The notes below the pieces were generated by a model. That model had not been told where the DNA came from and made no database searches. It was given only the letters and a program-made list of their open reading frames with translations. Of a stretch of DNA of 64,000 nt, positions 48,281-57,779 are shown one piece after another; the stretch's first letter is position 1; the number at the start of each line of letters is the position of its first letter. The position numbers were made by a program, and so were the translations under genes. The stretch is from Chlorobiota bacterium (GTDB lineage: Bacteria; Bacteroidota; Ignavibacteria; OLB7). Location of the stretch: NCBI GenBank assembly GCA_016710285.1, contig JADJXR010000001.1, positions 372,001 through 436,000 of the forward strand, written 5' to 3'.

Positions 48281-49351
48281 TTATTTCACCACAACCACTT
48301 GCTCCGAGGCCACGTAATCGCCGGCGCGGAGGGTAAGGATGTAGCTTCCGGCGGGGATGTTGGTTAGGTCAATCCCCTTGTGGTACGTGCCGGCTTCCTG
48401 CGTGCCTGCTTCAACGCGGGCAACGTGTTCGCCCAGGGCGTTCCGGAGTTCGATGGCGACATCTGCCGTTGCCCCAAGCGTGTAACCAATGGCCACGGCG
48501 TTCGCGGCCGGGTTCGGCGCGACGCTTCCCAACGAGAAACCGCGCACCGAAACGTGCTCAACCCCGCTGGCCGACTTTGGCGAGAATCCGGTCTGGATCA
48601 CTGCCAGATCATCATCGTTCTGCACGAAGGCAACGGTGTACATCTGGTTGGCCTGCCAGTCGGCACCGCGGGTGTAGGAAGCGGTGAAGGTTTTGGTTTC
48701 GTTTGGCTTCAGGGTAATTGCTTCACCATCGGGTGAGTTCACCATCTTCCGCATGATGTCGTGGAACTCAACTTCGCCGTTGTAGCCTGGGAATGGCTTC
48801 CCCCCTTTCCAATCATCGCGCACCACCAACCCCTCCACCGCAACAATGCGAAGGCGGTAATCTCCATCCAGCCCGTCCGGCCCGGCAGTAACTTTCACCG
48901 AGACGTTGTACTCGTTGCTTCCGTACGGAGTCTGGGTCACTTCGATGCCGATTGGAGCTTTCACGGTTCGGCGTTCGGCTGCGTCAGGAATGATGTAGTC
49001 TTTTGATGAGAGTGCTCCATCAATCCGTGCGTGCGGAGGTTCAAGGGGATCGTTCGGACTGTAGTAGGTGCGTCTTGCCTCAACATCTGCGGGATTGGCT
49101 TTGTACCACGGGTCGTACGGCTGAGGCTGGTTGACATGGTAGCGGATGGAGACGGCTTTCCCCTTCCCCGCATCCACGGCTTCATTCATAATCGGCGTAA
49201 CCTCCACACACGGGACGCACGTCGCGCTCATAAATTCTTCAATCAACACCACGCGGTCGTAGGTTGCTTCTTGTGCTGTTGCTCTGCTTGCTATCCCAAC
49301 AAGCCCGCTGGCAAGAAGAGTTGTGCAGAAAAGGGTAGAGAGTTTATTCAT
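48281..49351 (-). CDS. Omp28-like thioredoxin-fold protein with T9SS sorting domain
   Basis: This 356-residue exported protein has a signal peptide ending near ATAQ. The thioredoxin-like domain has VLIEEFMSATCVPC (C45, C48), the pattern of Omp28-related proteins. The last ~80 residues are a Por-type C-terminal sorting domain: SLGSVAPNPAANAVAIGY, then GSYILTLRAGD and a final VVVVK. This tail implies secretion through the type IX system to the cell surface. A TACCTTCG element at 49409-49402 could be a local promoter. Last of three genes with the barrel protein and the TlpA-like protein. Confidence 0.88.
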   Translation of the reverse strand: MNKLSTLFCTTLLASGLVGIASRATAQEATYDRVVLIEEFMSATCVPCVEVTPIMNEAVDAGKGKAVSIRYHVNQPQPYDPWYKANPADVEARRTYYSPNDPLEPPHARIDGALSSKDYIIPDAAERRTVKAPIGIEVTQTPYGSNEYNVSVKVTAGPDGLDGDYRLRIVAVEGLVVRDDWKGGKPFPGYNGEVEFHDIMRKMVNSPDGEAITLKPNETKTFTASYTRGADWQANQMYTVAFVQNDDDLAVIQTGFSPKSASGVEHVSVRGFSLGSVAPNPAANAVAIGYTLGATADVAIELRNALGEHVARVEAGTQEAGTYHKGIDLTNIPAGSYILTLRAGDYVASEQVVVVK

Positions 49352-49522
49352 GGTTCATCCAGAGTTAGTGAGATACGATGCTGCGCGCCACGTTGCCACG
49401 CCGAAGGTAGCAAACACCCAACGTTCAGGAAAGCTACGCGGCCAAAGTTTTTTTACGGCTCCTTGGCCAGCACTGGCAGGTCCGGGGAAGGAACTCCCAA
49501 TCTCCATTTCTCGCCACCGATT

Positions 49523-51253
49523 TTACAGCTTGCTTACCAGCCCAATCCTAAACCCCGTGAAGGAGTTCACCAGCCGGCACACGCCGCCGGTGCAGACGAT
49601 ACCGGCGCGGGTGGAGCCGTACTCAAGGCTTAGGGTGTGCGCGTCGCCAATGCGGTAGGTTCCGCTCAGCGTTCCCCACAGCTGCTGCCCCCCTTGCTCG
49701 CTTTCGGTGGTGGTGTATTCAAACCGCCCGGCAACGGACCATTTGGGGGAGCTTGTGAACTCCAGCGTCAGGGCTACGTTGTTGAAATTTCCATCGCTGG
49801 CTTTGATTCCTAAGCTGTCGTTCGCTGCTGTTTTCTTTTTGGTGTCGAACACATCTTGCACCTCGAAGATCGCGTGCAAGTTATGGCGGTTGGTGATGGC
49901 GTATTCCCCTTCCAGCATCAGGGTGGAGGCCGTGTAATCTTCCGAGTGCGGGGCAATCAGCTTGCCATCCCCTTCGCGATAGACGCGGTTGTCGCGGCGT
50001 TGCACGGCCAGGCCAAGCGTCAGGTCCTCGCTGGCATCATACTCCGCATGGGCCGATGCTTCCCAGTACGGGGAGTAGGTGATGTCACTCAAGGAGGGGA
50101 ACTTCAGGGGGGATTCGTTCAGCCGCTGGTAGTCGGTTCGTTCTTTGGAATTCGGCGTAGTGTCTGCTGGGATAATCACCGTCTGCCAGGCGTTGTGGCG
50201 GCTTGCCCCCGCGCCTTGCAGCGTCACGGAAAGTTCCTCCATCGGCGTAAGAACCACGTCAACCATGAAGCCAACTTCGTCGCTGAAATCAACGGCGTGC
50301 GGGTTCCGGTCCAGCAATGCTTTGCTGTACTCCGGGACCAATGTTGGCGCGTTCTGGAACGGCAGCGCGCGCGACTGCCGGTCGCTGGTTGCCTGGAAAC
50401 TTGGCTTCACAAGGTCGAACTGATAGCTCTTGTACTGGGCCGTCACGCTAAGCATCTCGCCGGTGTATCCAAGCATTCCGTACCACCCGTTCCCGCGCTC
50501 GTTCGAGTCCCCGGTTTGCCGCACGAAGTCGCTGATCTGGTTCCGCTTGTCGGCGTAGTTCAGGTAGGCACTCAGTTGCTTGTAATTAAGGCGGGTAAAA
50601 ATCTCCCGCAAGTAGCTGTCGAATGGCCTGCGGAACCCGTTCGGCGTGCGTTGCCCGCTGACGGCAAGGTAGCTTCCGCCAACCCCCACCCCAGTGGTGG
50701 GGCGGACCTCACCCGAGGCCCCACGAAGCAGATATTGCTCAACGCGGGTGTTGCTCAGGATGTCAGCAAAATCCATCAGCCCGCCGAAGGCTTGGGCGGA
50801 GAAGTCTGCGTCGTCGTAGCCCAGCTTCACCCCAAGCGTGGGGGCATCGAACCCGATGGGGCGGCTTTCGAAGGAGTTCATCACCAGCCCGCGCCCAATC
50901 AGGTTGTAGAAGTTTCCGGCGCGTGCGCTAATCCCGTCGCGGCGGAACTCGGCGTAGTATTCTTTGATGCCAATGGTGTCGCGCCCGTACTCGCGTGGCT
51001 TATCAATCTGCGCACGGAACCCGAGGGTGAAATCCCCAACAAAGAACCGCGTGTTGAACAGGTTTTCCAGATACTCCTTGCGGAACGGGTTCTCCCCTTC
51101 GTAGCGTTCTCCAATGCCATAACGAAATTCGTTCGACAAGGAGTAATCAATGCGTGGAATGCCCGTCCCGTTCTGCGCCACCGCAGGGATTGAAACGGCA
51201 AGGGCAAGGGCAAACGCAAGAAGAGCAGCGGAAAGGCGTAGTGGCAGATTCAC
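49523..51253 (-). CDS. Outer-membrane beta-barrel protein (DUF6029-like)
   Basis: This 576-residue protein has a signal peptide (LALAVSIPAVAQ) and a full-length barrel of many aromatic strands. Recognisable stretches are YSLSNEFRYGIGERY, FVGDFTLGFRAQID, GIKEYYAEFRRDGISARAGNFY and GRGLVMNSFESR near the N-terminus, and the protein ends in FTGFRIGLVSKL. It resembles the DUF6029 barrels that are often encoded beside Omp28-like and thioredoxin-like genes in Bacteroidota. It may form a surface complex with the Omp28-like protein. Confidence 0.78.
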   Translation of the reverse strand: MNLPLRLSAALLAFALALAVSIPAVAQNGTGIPRIDYSLSNEFRYGIGERYEGENPFRKEYLENLFNTRFFVGDFTLGFRAQIDKPREYGRDTIGIKEYYAEFRRDGISARAGNFYNLIGRGLVMNSFESRPIGFDAPTLGVKLGYDDADFSAQAFGGLMDFADILSNTRVEQYLLRGASGEVRPTTGVGVGGSYLAVSGQRTPNGFRRPFDSYLREIFTRLNYKQLSAYLNYADKRNQISDFVRQTGDSNERGNGWYGMLGYTGEMLSVTAQYKSYQFDLVKPSFQATSDRQSRALPFQNAPTLVPEYSKALLDRNPHAVDFSDEVGFMVDVVLTPMEELSVTLQGAGASRHNAWQTVIIPADTTPNSKERTDYQRLNESPLKFPSLSDITYSPYWEASAHAEYDASEDLTLGLAVQRRDNRVYREGDGKLIAPHSEDYTASTLMLEGEYAITNRHNLHAIFEVQDVFDTKKKTAANDSLGIKASDGNFNNVALTLEFTSSPKWSVAGRFEYTTTESEQGGQQLWGTLSGTYRIGDAHTLSLEYGSTRAGIVCTGGVCRLVNSFTGFRIGLVSKL

Positions 51254-51451
51254 GATAGCTGTTCAGGTTGGTTAGAAGCTGGAAGAGGGTTCGCGCGCAC
51301 GGGGAACCGTGGGCGATAATACAAAAATCTGATGGGAGAAATCCGCAGAGGGGGAAGGATTCGAGTCAGCTTGCGTGCTGTTGGGCGAAGGCTATGGCTG
51401 GAACGATGATGGGGAATGGCTTGCGTCCATTCCCCATCAAGCAGATCACCA

Positions 51452-51955
51452 TTATTCTGGCTTGGTCAGCGCGATTGCTTCCTCAACCAATTTGTCCTCA
51501 TCCCCCTCAAGGAAGCCGTTGTGTTTGGCGTGCAAAGTCCCGTCGCTTTTGAACACCAGCGTGTAGGGGACATCAGTCCCGTTGGCGGCGCGGAAGACCT
51601 CGCTGTTCGGGTCCAGCAACACCGGGAATTGGTATCCTTTGGAGGCAAGATAGGGAGCCACTTTTGCCATCGTCTTGGTGTTGTCAATCGAGACGGCGAT
51701 ATACTCCACCCCTTTGGCTTTCAGCTCATCGTACTTGGGGGCAACGGCGGCCATTTCGGCTTTGCACGGCTTGCACCACGTTGCCCAGAAGCTGACGATA
51801 GTAACTTTCCCGGCACCAATCTGGGCCACCGATTTCTGTTCCCCCGTTGGCGTGCTGAGCATATTGCCGAAGGTGGAAAGCGATTGGGCCGCGGCCCAGG
51901 CGGTTCCGATAACGAGAAGCGCGCTGCTTAGAAGAAGGCTACGAACGATTTTCAT
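51452..51955 (-). CDS. TlpA-like periplasmic thioredoxin
   Basis: The start at 51955 (MKIVRSLLL) gives 167 residues with a signal peptide cut near AAAQ. The redox motif is WCKPC (C61, C64) in TIVSFWATWCKPC, followed by KAEMAAVAPKYDEL and a cis-Pro region VPYTLVF. It should be a periplasmic thiol-disulfide oxidoreductase. First gene of the three-gene operon with the barrel and the Omp28-like protein. Confidence 0.92.
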   Translation of the reverse strand: MKIVRSLLLSSALLVIGTAWAAAQSLSTFGNMLSTPTGEQKSVAQIGAGKVTIVSFWATWCKPCKAEMAAVAPKYDELKAKGVEYIAVSIDNTKTMAKVAPYLASKGYQFPVLLDPNSEVFRAANGTDVPYTLVFKSDGTLHAKHNGFLEGDEDKLVEEAIALTKPE

Positions 51956-52017
51956 GGATTCCTTGCGGTTTATCAAGTGGAACGGTTGCGGATGCTTGAC
52001 GCAGTATGTTGGCAAGA

Positions 52018-52127
52018 ACTTCAATGGCTGAAGTTCCAACTAAAACTTCAATGGCTGAAGTTCCAACTAAAACTTCAATGGCTGAAGTTCCAGCTAAAAC
52101 TTCAATGGCTGAAGTTTCAATTCAATG
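52018..52127. repeat. Four tandem 27-base units with hairpins
   Basis: Units beginning ttcaatggctgaag start at 52020, 52047, 52074 and 52101, exactly 27 bases apart. Each contains the inverted repeat ACTTCA-atggc-TGAAGT, so each copy can form a small hairpin on either strand. The array lies just ahead of the TlpA-like gene. Confidence 0.9.
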
Positions 52128-52160
52128 GTTAGCATTTCAGGCGGGGATATATTGCCGGCC

Positions 52161-52919
52161 ATGATCCCGCATACCAGCGTCGCACGGCGGCAGATGACAC
52201 CCCCCCGTTGTGCCAGGTTTATCTGGCGGATGAGCTTTGTTTTCCTTCTGTTTGGCGCGGCTTCGGCAAGGGGCGTTGCCCAAGCCGATTCTTCCGCCAA
52301 TCCCACTTTTCCGGCCTCCATCACCCCCTTGCTGGACCCCTTGGATATTCTTCTCCCCGGATTCCTTCGCGCCGCCTACAACACTCGAACGTGGGTGCGG
52401 GACTCACTTGCCAGCAGCGACACCAACGGCCTGGAAGCCGTGGACCAAATCTACCGCCGCGCCCTTTTTGAAACCGACGGCGACCACACCCTTGCGCTTC
52501 TTGCTGCGGCCATTGCCACCATGGAGCATCGCCAACTTCAGTTCTCAATCGGGCTTACGCTGCCGCTGACGTTCGAGGGGCAAGCCGAATTTGACCGGCG
52601 CGTTGCCAAGCTGCCGCAACGCCTGTTTGCCGACCTTCCCAACGGCGACGACCGCGATAAACTTCAGCATTTTTTTGCATCGGCCTGGCTTGCACGCGCC
52701 CTTGATAGCCGCCACGCTGCCGACCTTATTGGCTGGGGGATTGAGATCGGGGAAGGGCTGCTGCTAACGGGCGAAGCAGAGGACCCTCGCGACATCCGCG
52801 CCAACCGGCTGGGGCAACTGTTTGCTGAGCTGCTCAACAGCCACCCCGCCGCGCTCCCCAGCATGATGTTCGATGCTTGGAACCGGAGGATGCTGGCCGG
52901 CGGCAAGAGTACGAAATGA
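52161..52919 (+). CDS. Exported protein of unknown function
   Basis: Starts at 52125, 52161 or 52230 are possible; I use 52161 (MIPHTSVAR). A signal sequence (FVFLLFGAASARGVAQA) is followed by an all-helical domain. DKLQHFFASAWLARAL and IGWGIEIGEGLL resemble YfiM/DUF2279-type exported proteins, whose function is unknown. Its 3' end faces the M16 gene at 52956. There is no operon partner on this strand. Confidence 0.6.
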   Translation: MIPHTSVARRQMTPPRCARFIWRMSFVFLLFGAASARGVAQADSSANPTFPASITPLLDPLDILLPGFLRAAYNTRTWVRDSLASSDTNGLEAVDQIYRRALFETDGDHTLALLAAAIATMEHRQLQFSIGLTLPLTFEGQAEFDRRVAKLPQRLFADLPNGDDRDKLQHFFASAWLARALDSRHAADLIGWGIEIGEGLLLTGEAEDPRDIRANRLGQLFAELLNSHPAALPSMMFDAWNRRMLAGGKSTK

Positions 52920-52955
52920 GAAACAGCATCCGCCGATACTCACCAGCAAGAACCT

Positions 52956-54365
52956 CTATCCCTCCGTTACCGGCACGCACGGGTTTCCTTTTTCATCCAC
53001 CACTTCCACCGGGCCGAACTCCTTCAACTCATCTTGGATTGCCGTGGCATCGCCGGTGATGATGATGGTCATCCGCTCCGGCTGCAGGAATCGGGCGGCC
53101 ACCTGCAACAACTGCTCGGCATCCAACAAACGAACCTCGTCGGGGAAGCTGTCGAAGTAGGTTGCGGACAATCCGTACAGGGCCACGGCTTTCACAAAGC
53201 TGGCAACTTGCCCCGGCGTCTCGATCTGCAATGCTTGCGAGCCAATCACGTAGTTTTTCACCATCGCCAACTCTTCTTCGGTGACAGGCTGGGTGGCAAT
53301 CTGCTTCAGCTCCTTGAAAATCTCCCGCAGGGCCGGGGCCGTCACCTCGGTGCGGACCGATGTGGAAATGGAAATCGTCCCCATGTGAAGCGGCGCATCC
53401 ACCGCCGACCGCGCGCCATACGTGAAGCCGTTCACCTCGCGCAGGTTGTGGTTGATGCGGCTGTTGAAATATCCGCCAAGCAGGGTGTTCACAATTGCCA
53501 GCGGGATGTACTCAGGGTGGTTGCGGTTGATTGCCAACGCGCCAACCTGCAACGCCGATTGCACCGAGCCAGCGCGGTGAATAATCACCGTTCGTGGCGT
53601 TGCCGCGGGCGTGGGTTCGGGGAACTCCCCCTCCTCCGGCGCGGCCCCCTCCCAATCTCCAAATTTCTCGTTCAGCATCGCCAGCAGCGCATCGGGGTTC
53701 ACATCGCCGGCGGCCACAAAGAAGGCGTTGCCCGGGGTGAAATGCTGCTGGTGGAACCGCACGCAATCCTCGCGGCGGATGCTCTTCAGCGATTCCTCGG
53801 TCCCCTCAACCTCGGTCCCATATGGGTTCCCGCGAAAAAGTTCGCGGCGGAATTGGATTGCGGCCAAGTAGTTCGGGTCCGACTGGCTTTGCTTCAGCGA
53901 GGCGATGGACTGGCGGCGTTCGCGGTTCAGCTCATCGCTGGGGAAGGTTGGGCGCAGCACCACATCGGCCATGATCTCCAACGCCTGCGGAAGGAATCGG
54001 GTAAGCACCCCAAGCCGCACCGTGATCTCATCGCGCCCGGCTCCGGCATCCAACACCGCGCCCAGATAGTCAACATCGTCGGCAATCTGCTGCATGGTGC
54101 GCTGGCCGGCACCGCTTAGCAGAAGCTCGCTGGTAAACGTGGCAAGCCCGGGAAGGCTGCCATCGTTTCGTGAGCCGCTTCGCAGCACCAGCTGTAGGCT
54201 GGCATAGGCCTGCCCGTGGTTTTCCACGATGTACAGCGGCACGCCATTGCGCAGATGCAACAGGGCAAACGATGGGAATCCGGCGCGGCTTGCGCGCCCA
54301 GGCTCCGGCGGGCGGGAGCGGTCAAGCGGTTCGGTGCGGTGTGTCACGTTGATGTTCGAGATCAT
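52956..54365 (-). CDS. M16 peptidase homologue without zinc site
   Basis: The start at 54365 (MISNINVTH) gives 469 residues. The fold is M16: GVPLYIVENHGQAYASLQLVL, then GLATFTSELLLSGA where active members have HxxEH, and YKN/NREVNGFTYGARS-type C-terminal motif (here LREVNGFTYGARS). The zinc ligands are missing, so it is the non-catalytic partner subunit, as in two-subunit M16B enzymes. The active gene at 54433-55701 lies 67 bases upstream and is its likely partner. Confidence 0.9.
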   Translation of the reverse strand: MISNINVTHRTEPLDRSRPPEPGRASRAGFPSFALLHLRNGVPLYIVENHGQAYASLQLVLRSGSRNDGSLPGLATFTSELLLSGAGQRTMQQIADDVDYLGAVLDAGAGRDEITVRLGVLTRFLPQALEIMADVVLRPTFPSDELNRERRQSIASLKQSQSDPNYLAAIQFRRELFRGNPYGTEVEGTEESLKSIRREDCVRFHQQHFTPGNAFFVAAGDVNPDALLAMLNEKFGDWEGAAPEEGEFPEPTPAATPRTVIIHRAGSVQSALQVGALAINRNHPEYIPLAIVNTLLGGYFNSRINHNLREVNGFTYGARSAVDAPLHMGTISISTSVRTEVTAPALREIFKELKQIATQPVTEEELAMVKNYVIGSQALQIETPGQVASFVKAVALYGLSATYFDSFPDEVRLLDAEQLLQVAARFLQPERMTIIITGDATAIQDELKEFGPVEVVDEKGNPCVPVTEG

Positions 54366-54432
54366 GGAATCAATGAAGGTCGTTATGAAATGCCATTGGA
54401 TAGATACTGTTCGGCCGCCAGAGGGGGTGATG

Positions 54433-55701
54433 TCACCGGACGGCGCGATACTCCACAACGTTCGGCTGGGCGTTGCAAAGATACTCCCTTGCCACCCGTT
54501 GGATATCATCGGCGGTGACGGAATCGTATAATTCCGCCTCGGCGAACGCCAGCGCGGGGTCGTTCAGCAACGCGGCGCACATTGCCAGCCGCTCGGCCCG
54601 ATTGGAAACCGATTGCAGCGAATGGGTGATGGAGGTCATCTTCCGGTTGCGTGCTTTTTCCAGCTCCCGCTCCGTCACTCCATTTTCGGCGATGTCGCGG
54701 ACCGCCGCAATCAAGGCTTGGGTCAGGCTGCCAGGGGGGATGCGGTTGCTTTGGGCAACGGCATAGGCCACCATCAGCGAGCCAAGCTCCCCTTCGTCCA
54801 AGTAGCAGCCGGTTTCGCTGGCAATCTCCATCTCATACTCCAGCGTGCGGAACAACCGGCAGCTTTCGCCATCGCCAAGAATTCCGGTTAGAAGGTCGCA
54901 GGCGGGATTGTCCGCGTGGCGCAGCGACGGCACGTGCCACGCCAGAAACGCAGCGTGGTGCGCAATGGCCCGGTCGTTCAGCAAACGGTAGCCGCCGTAG
55001 CAGCGGAGCGCAGGGTCCGCCTCGGGAAGCTGGGCGTGGATGCCGGAAGGGATCGTGGAGAAATAGCCCTCCACCAACGGCAGCGCGTCATCGGGGTTGA
55101 AATCCCCGGCCACCACCAACACGGCGTTTGCGGGGACGTAAAACCGCTGGTAGAATTCCCGAACATCGTGCATGGTTGCGGCGGCCACATCCTCCATGCT
55201 CCCGATGGTGTCCCAACTATACGGATGGGGCGCACGGAAGGAGATTTCGTGCAGCACCACCTGGGCCGATCCGTAGGGGGTTTCGTCAATCGTCTGACGT
55301 TTCTCCTCGGCAATCACCGACTGCTGCGTGCGGAGCGAAGTCTCCTCAATGGCGAACTCCGCCATCCGGTCCGACTCCAACCACAGCCCCAACGCCAGGT
55401 GGCTGCTTGGCAAGGAGATGTAGTAGCTGGTGACATCGCTGGAGGTGAAGGCATTGTTATCGCCGCCGACCGAGGTGCACCACGTGTCGTAGGCACCGCG
55501 CGGAATATTGCGCGACCCCTCGAACATCAGATGCTCGAACAAGTGGGCAAACCCGGTGCGCCCAAGCTGCTCATTTTTGGAGCCAACATGATACAGCACA
55601 TTGATGGTGACGATCGGCGTGGTGTGGTCCTCGTGCAAAATCACCCGCAGCCCGTTCTCTAGCTGAAGTTCAGTGAATAATTCGTTTGCTGTTGCAATCA
55701 A
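54433..55701 (-). CDS. M16 zinc peptidase, active
   Basis: This 422-residue protein has the inverted zinc motif HLFEHLMFEG (H53, E56, H57) and the downstream E of RTQQSVIAEEKRQ. VLVVAGDF and a second M16 domain follow. Such enzymes degrade peptides or processed segments in the envelope or cytosol; no signal peptide is visible. It probably pairs with the inactive homologue behind it. Confidence 0.92.
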   Translation of the reverse strand: MIATANELFTELQLENGLRVILHEDHTTPIVTINVLYHVGSKNEQLGRTGFAHLFEHLMFEGSRNIPRGAYDTWCTSVGGDNNAFTSSDVTSYYISLPSSHLALGLWLESDRMAEFAIEETSLRTQQSVIAEEKRQTIDETPYGSAQVVLHEISFRAPHPYSWDTIGSMEDVAAATMHDVREFYQRFYVPANAVLVVAGDFNPDDALPLVEGYFSTIPSGIHAQLPEADPALRCYGGYRLLNDRAIAHHAAFLAWHVPSLRHADNPACDLLTGILGDGESCRLFRTLEYEMEIASETGCYLDEGELGSLMVAYAVAQSNRIPPGSLTQALIAAVRDIAENGVTERELEKARNRKMTSITHSLQSVSNRAERLAMCAALLNDPALAFAEAELYDSVTADDIQRVAREYLCNAQPNVVEYRAVR

Positions 55702-55797
55702 TGTGAGTGTTGAAAAATGTATGGCCGGTACGAACGTGCGGCCAGTTGTGTTGAGTCCCGCAACTGAGCCGAATGCTCCGTTCGTTCGGATTCTTGA

Positions 55798-56334
55798 TTA
55801 CGGCTTCTTGGATGCCAGCATCTGCCGGTTGAACTCTTCGGACTTCCCTTTGGGAACCGAAAGCGTTTGCCAACCTTCGCTTCGCAGGTGCTTGGCAAGG
55901 AACACCATCTGCCCAACGTGGTAGGCGTAGTGCGAGGTCTGCCGGATGATGGCTTGCACCACGGTATGCCCCTCGCCACGAATCAGGATTGTCCGCTCAA
56001 GGTCCTCGGGCCGGAGCGATTCCAGCGTCTCCATCAGCTTGCCCCAACCCCGTTCCCATTGCTCCATCACCTCGGCACGGCTGCTGGCTGCCCCTTCAAA
56101 CTCCGTATCGCGGTTGCGGTCCGGCTTTTCGCCATCGGTGGTGAAGATGTCGGTCCAGCGGGAGATCATGTTGCCGGAAAGATGCTTGACGATAATCGCG
56201 ATGCTGTTGGACTCACCATCGGGGGACCAATCCATCTCATCATCCCGAAGCTGCGCCATTGCCCGCTCGCCCAACCGCTTGGTTGCCCGGAAATCGGCGA
56301 TGATGACATCAAGGAAATGCTGCGCGTTGGCCAT
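55798..56334 (-). CDS. DinB-like DUF1572 protein
   Basis: This 178-residue protein is a four-helix DinB-fold member of the DUF1572 type: SIAIIVKHLSGNMISRW near residues 45-60 and IRQTSHYAYHVGQMVFLAKHL near 130-150 carry the histidines that usually bind a metal. The family has been linked to thiol transfer or bacillithiol-type chemistry in some members; its substrate here is unknown. It sits between two M16 genes on the same strand. Confidence 0.88.
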   Translation of the reverse strand: MANAQHFLDVIIADFRATKRLGERAMAQLRDDEMDWSPDGESNSIAIIVKHLSGNMISRWTDIFTTDGEKPDRNRDTEFEGAASSRAEVMEQWERGWGKLMETLESLRPEDLERTILIRGEGHTVVQAIIRQTSHYAYHVGQMVFLAKHLRSEGWQTLSVPKGKSEEFNRQMLASKKP

Positions 56335-56399
56335 TGGGCTGTGTGAGGTTTGTTGAAGAATGCTTCTTCTGATTTCTACTCAGTGGGCGTTTGCAATGT

Positions 56400-57728
56400 T
56401 CAGTCCCATTCCTCTGGCAAGTAGTGAAGCACCGCCGCCGAGCTTGGCGAAAGGTAGTGCTGGGCAACCCGCTGCAAGTCCCCAACCGTGACGGCGCGAT
56501 ACTCATCCAGCAAGCGATTCACGCGCGCCGGGTCCTGCTGGAAAACGTGGAACTGCGCCAACATATCGGCAACGCTTTGGGCCGAACCCAACCCGCGCAC
56601 CAGCGAAGCCTCGGTCCGGTTCAACGCCGCGTCAAGTTCGTGCTGGGTGCAGCCGTCGGTGCGGAGTTTTTCAAGCTCTTCCCACAAGGCGGCTTCCAAC
56701 TTCTCCGCCGAAACGCCGTGCATTGCTCTGGCTTGTATCAGGAGCATTCCATCACGTTCCTGCGGGAGCGCAAGGGCGTAGGCGTGCAACGCCAGCTGCT
56801 GGTCGTGGACGATGGATTGTTGAAAGCGGCTTGAAGTCCCCCCGCTCAAAATATTGGTGAGCAAGGCCAGGGCTTGTTGGTCCGGGTGGCCAATAGGGGC
56901 GGCGCGGAACCCGATAGTAACCGAAGGGAACGGGACCTGGTCGGTGATGGTGCGGCGAACCTGCTGGGTTAGCGGGGGCGCAGGGCTGAACCGGCGCTGA
57001 ATCGCCGCCCCGGCGGGGATGTTGCCAAACTGCTCGGCAATCAAACGGCGCGCCTCCTCCGGCTCGAAATCGCCAGCAAGAATCAGCACCGCGTTGTTGG
57101 GGACGTAGAATTGTTGGTGGAATTCCTGCACGGTCCGGAGCGGTGCGGCATCCAAATGCGCCATGTCGCCAATAGGTCCCCAGCCGTAGCTGCTCCCCTG
57201 GAACACCATCTCCAACATCGTCAGATACAACAGGCCGTAGGGTTGGTTATCGTAGCGTTGCTTCCGCTCCTCCTTCACCACCGAAAGCTGGTTTTGGAAA
57301 TTTTCTTCCGACACATTCAGCGAGCGCATCCGGTCCGCTTCCAGCCACAGTGCCAGGCCAAGATATTCGCGGGGGACCGTTTGGAAGTAGTTGGTTCGGT
57401 CCTGGCTGGTGCTGGCGTTTGTCACCCCGCCAATCCCCTGAATCCAGGTGAAATGTTCGGTCTTGCCAACATTCTCGGACCCCTGGAACATCATGTGCTC
57501 GAACAGGTGCGCAAAGCCGGTGCGGTCGGCAGGTTCATCCTTGGACCCGACGTGATACCAAAGCAAGACGTGCACAATCGGCGTTGCTGTGCGTTGGTGC
57601 AAGATCACCTCAAGCCCGTTCGGCAAGTGGTAACGGTCGAAGGTGATGTCTGGAAGCGTTGATACTGCTTGGTCCACGATGGAAGTTTTTTTGTTCGTGA
57701 AATCTTTGTTCGATTGCTTGGCCAACAT
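56400..57728 (-). CDS. M16 zinc peptidase, active
   Basis: This 442-residue M16 protein has GFAHLFEHMMF (H74, E77, H78), the third ligand region NQLSVVKEERKQ, and VLILAGDFEPEEA. It is a second active member of the family, 51 bases behind the SurA-like gene, so it is probably in the same transcript as the isomerases. No signal peptide is visible. Confidence 0.92.
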   Translation of the reverse strand: MLAKQSNKDFTNKKTSIVDQAVSTLPDITFDRYHLPNGLEVILHQRTATPIVHVLLWYHVGSKDEPADRTGFAHLFEHMMFQGSENVGKTEHFTWIQGIGGVTNASTSQDRTNYFQTVPREYLGLALWLEADRMRSLNVSEENFQNQLSVVKEERKQRYDNQPYGLLYLTMLEMVFQGSSYGWGPIGDMAHLDAAPLRTVQEFHQQFYVPNNAVLILAGDFEPEEARRLIAEQFGNIPAGAAIQRRFSPAPPLTQQVRRTITDQVPFPSVTIGFRAAPIGHPDQQALALLTNILSGGTSSRFQQSIVHDQQLALHAYALALPQERDGMLLIQARAMHGVSAEKLEAALWEELEKLRTDGCTQHELDAALNRTEASLVRGLGSAQSVADMLAQFHVFQQDPARVNRLLDEYRAVTVGDLQRVAQHYLSPSSAAVLHYLPEEWD

Positions 57729-57779
57729 GGCGTGCCGCGCTGCCCCAAACCGATGTGGCTTCTGGTGCGCGTGCTTGCG

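Noticed and set aside
52018..52127. Possible CRISPR array
   Set aside because: Units are contiguous 27-base copies without unique spacers, and there are no cas genes.
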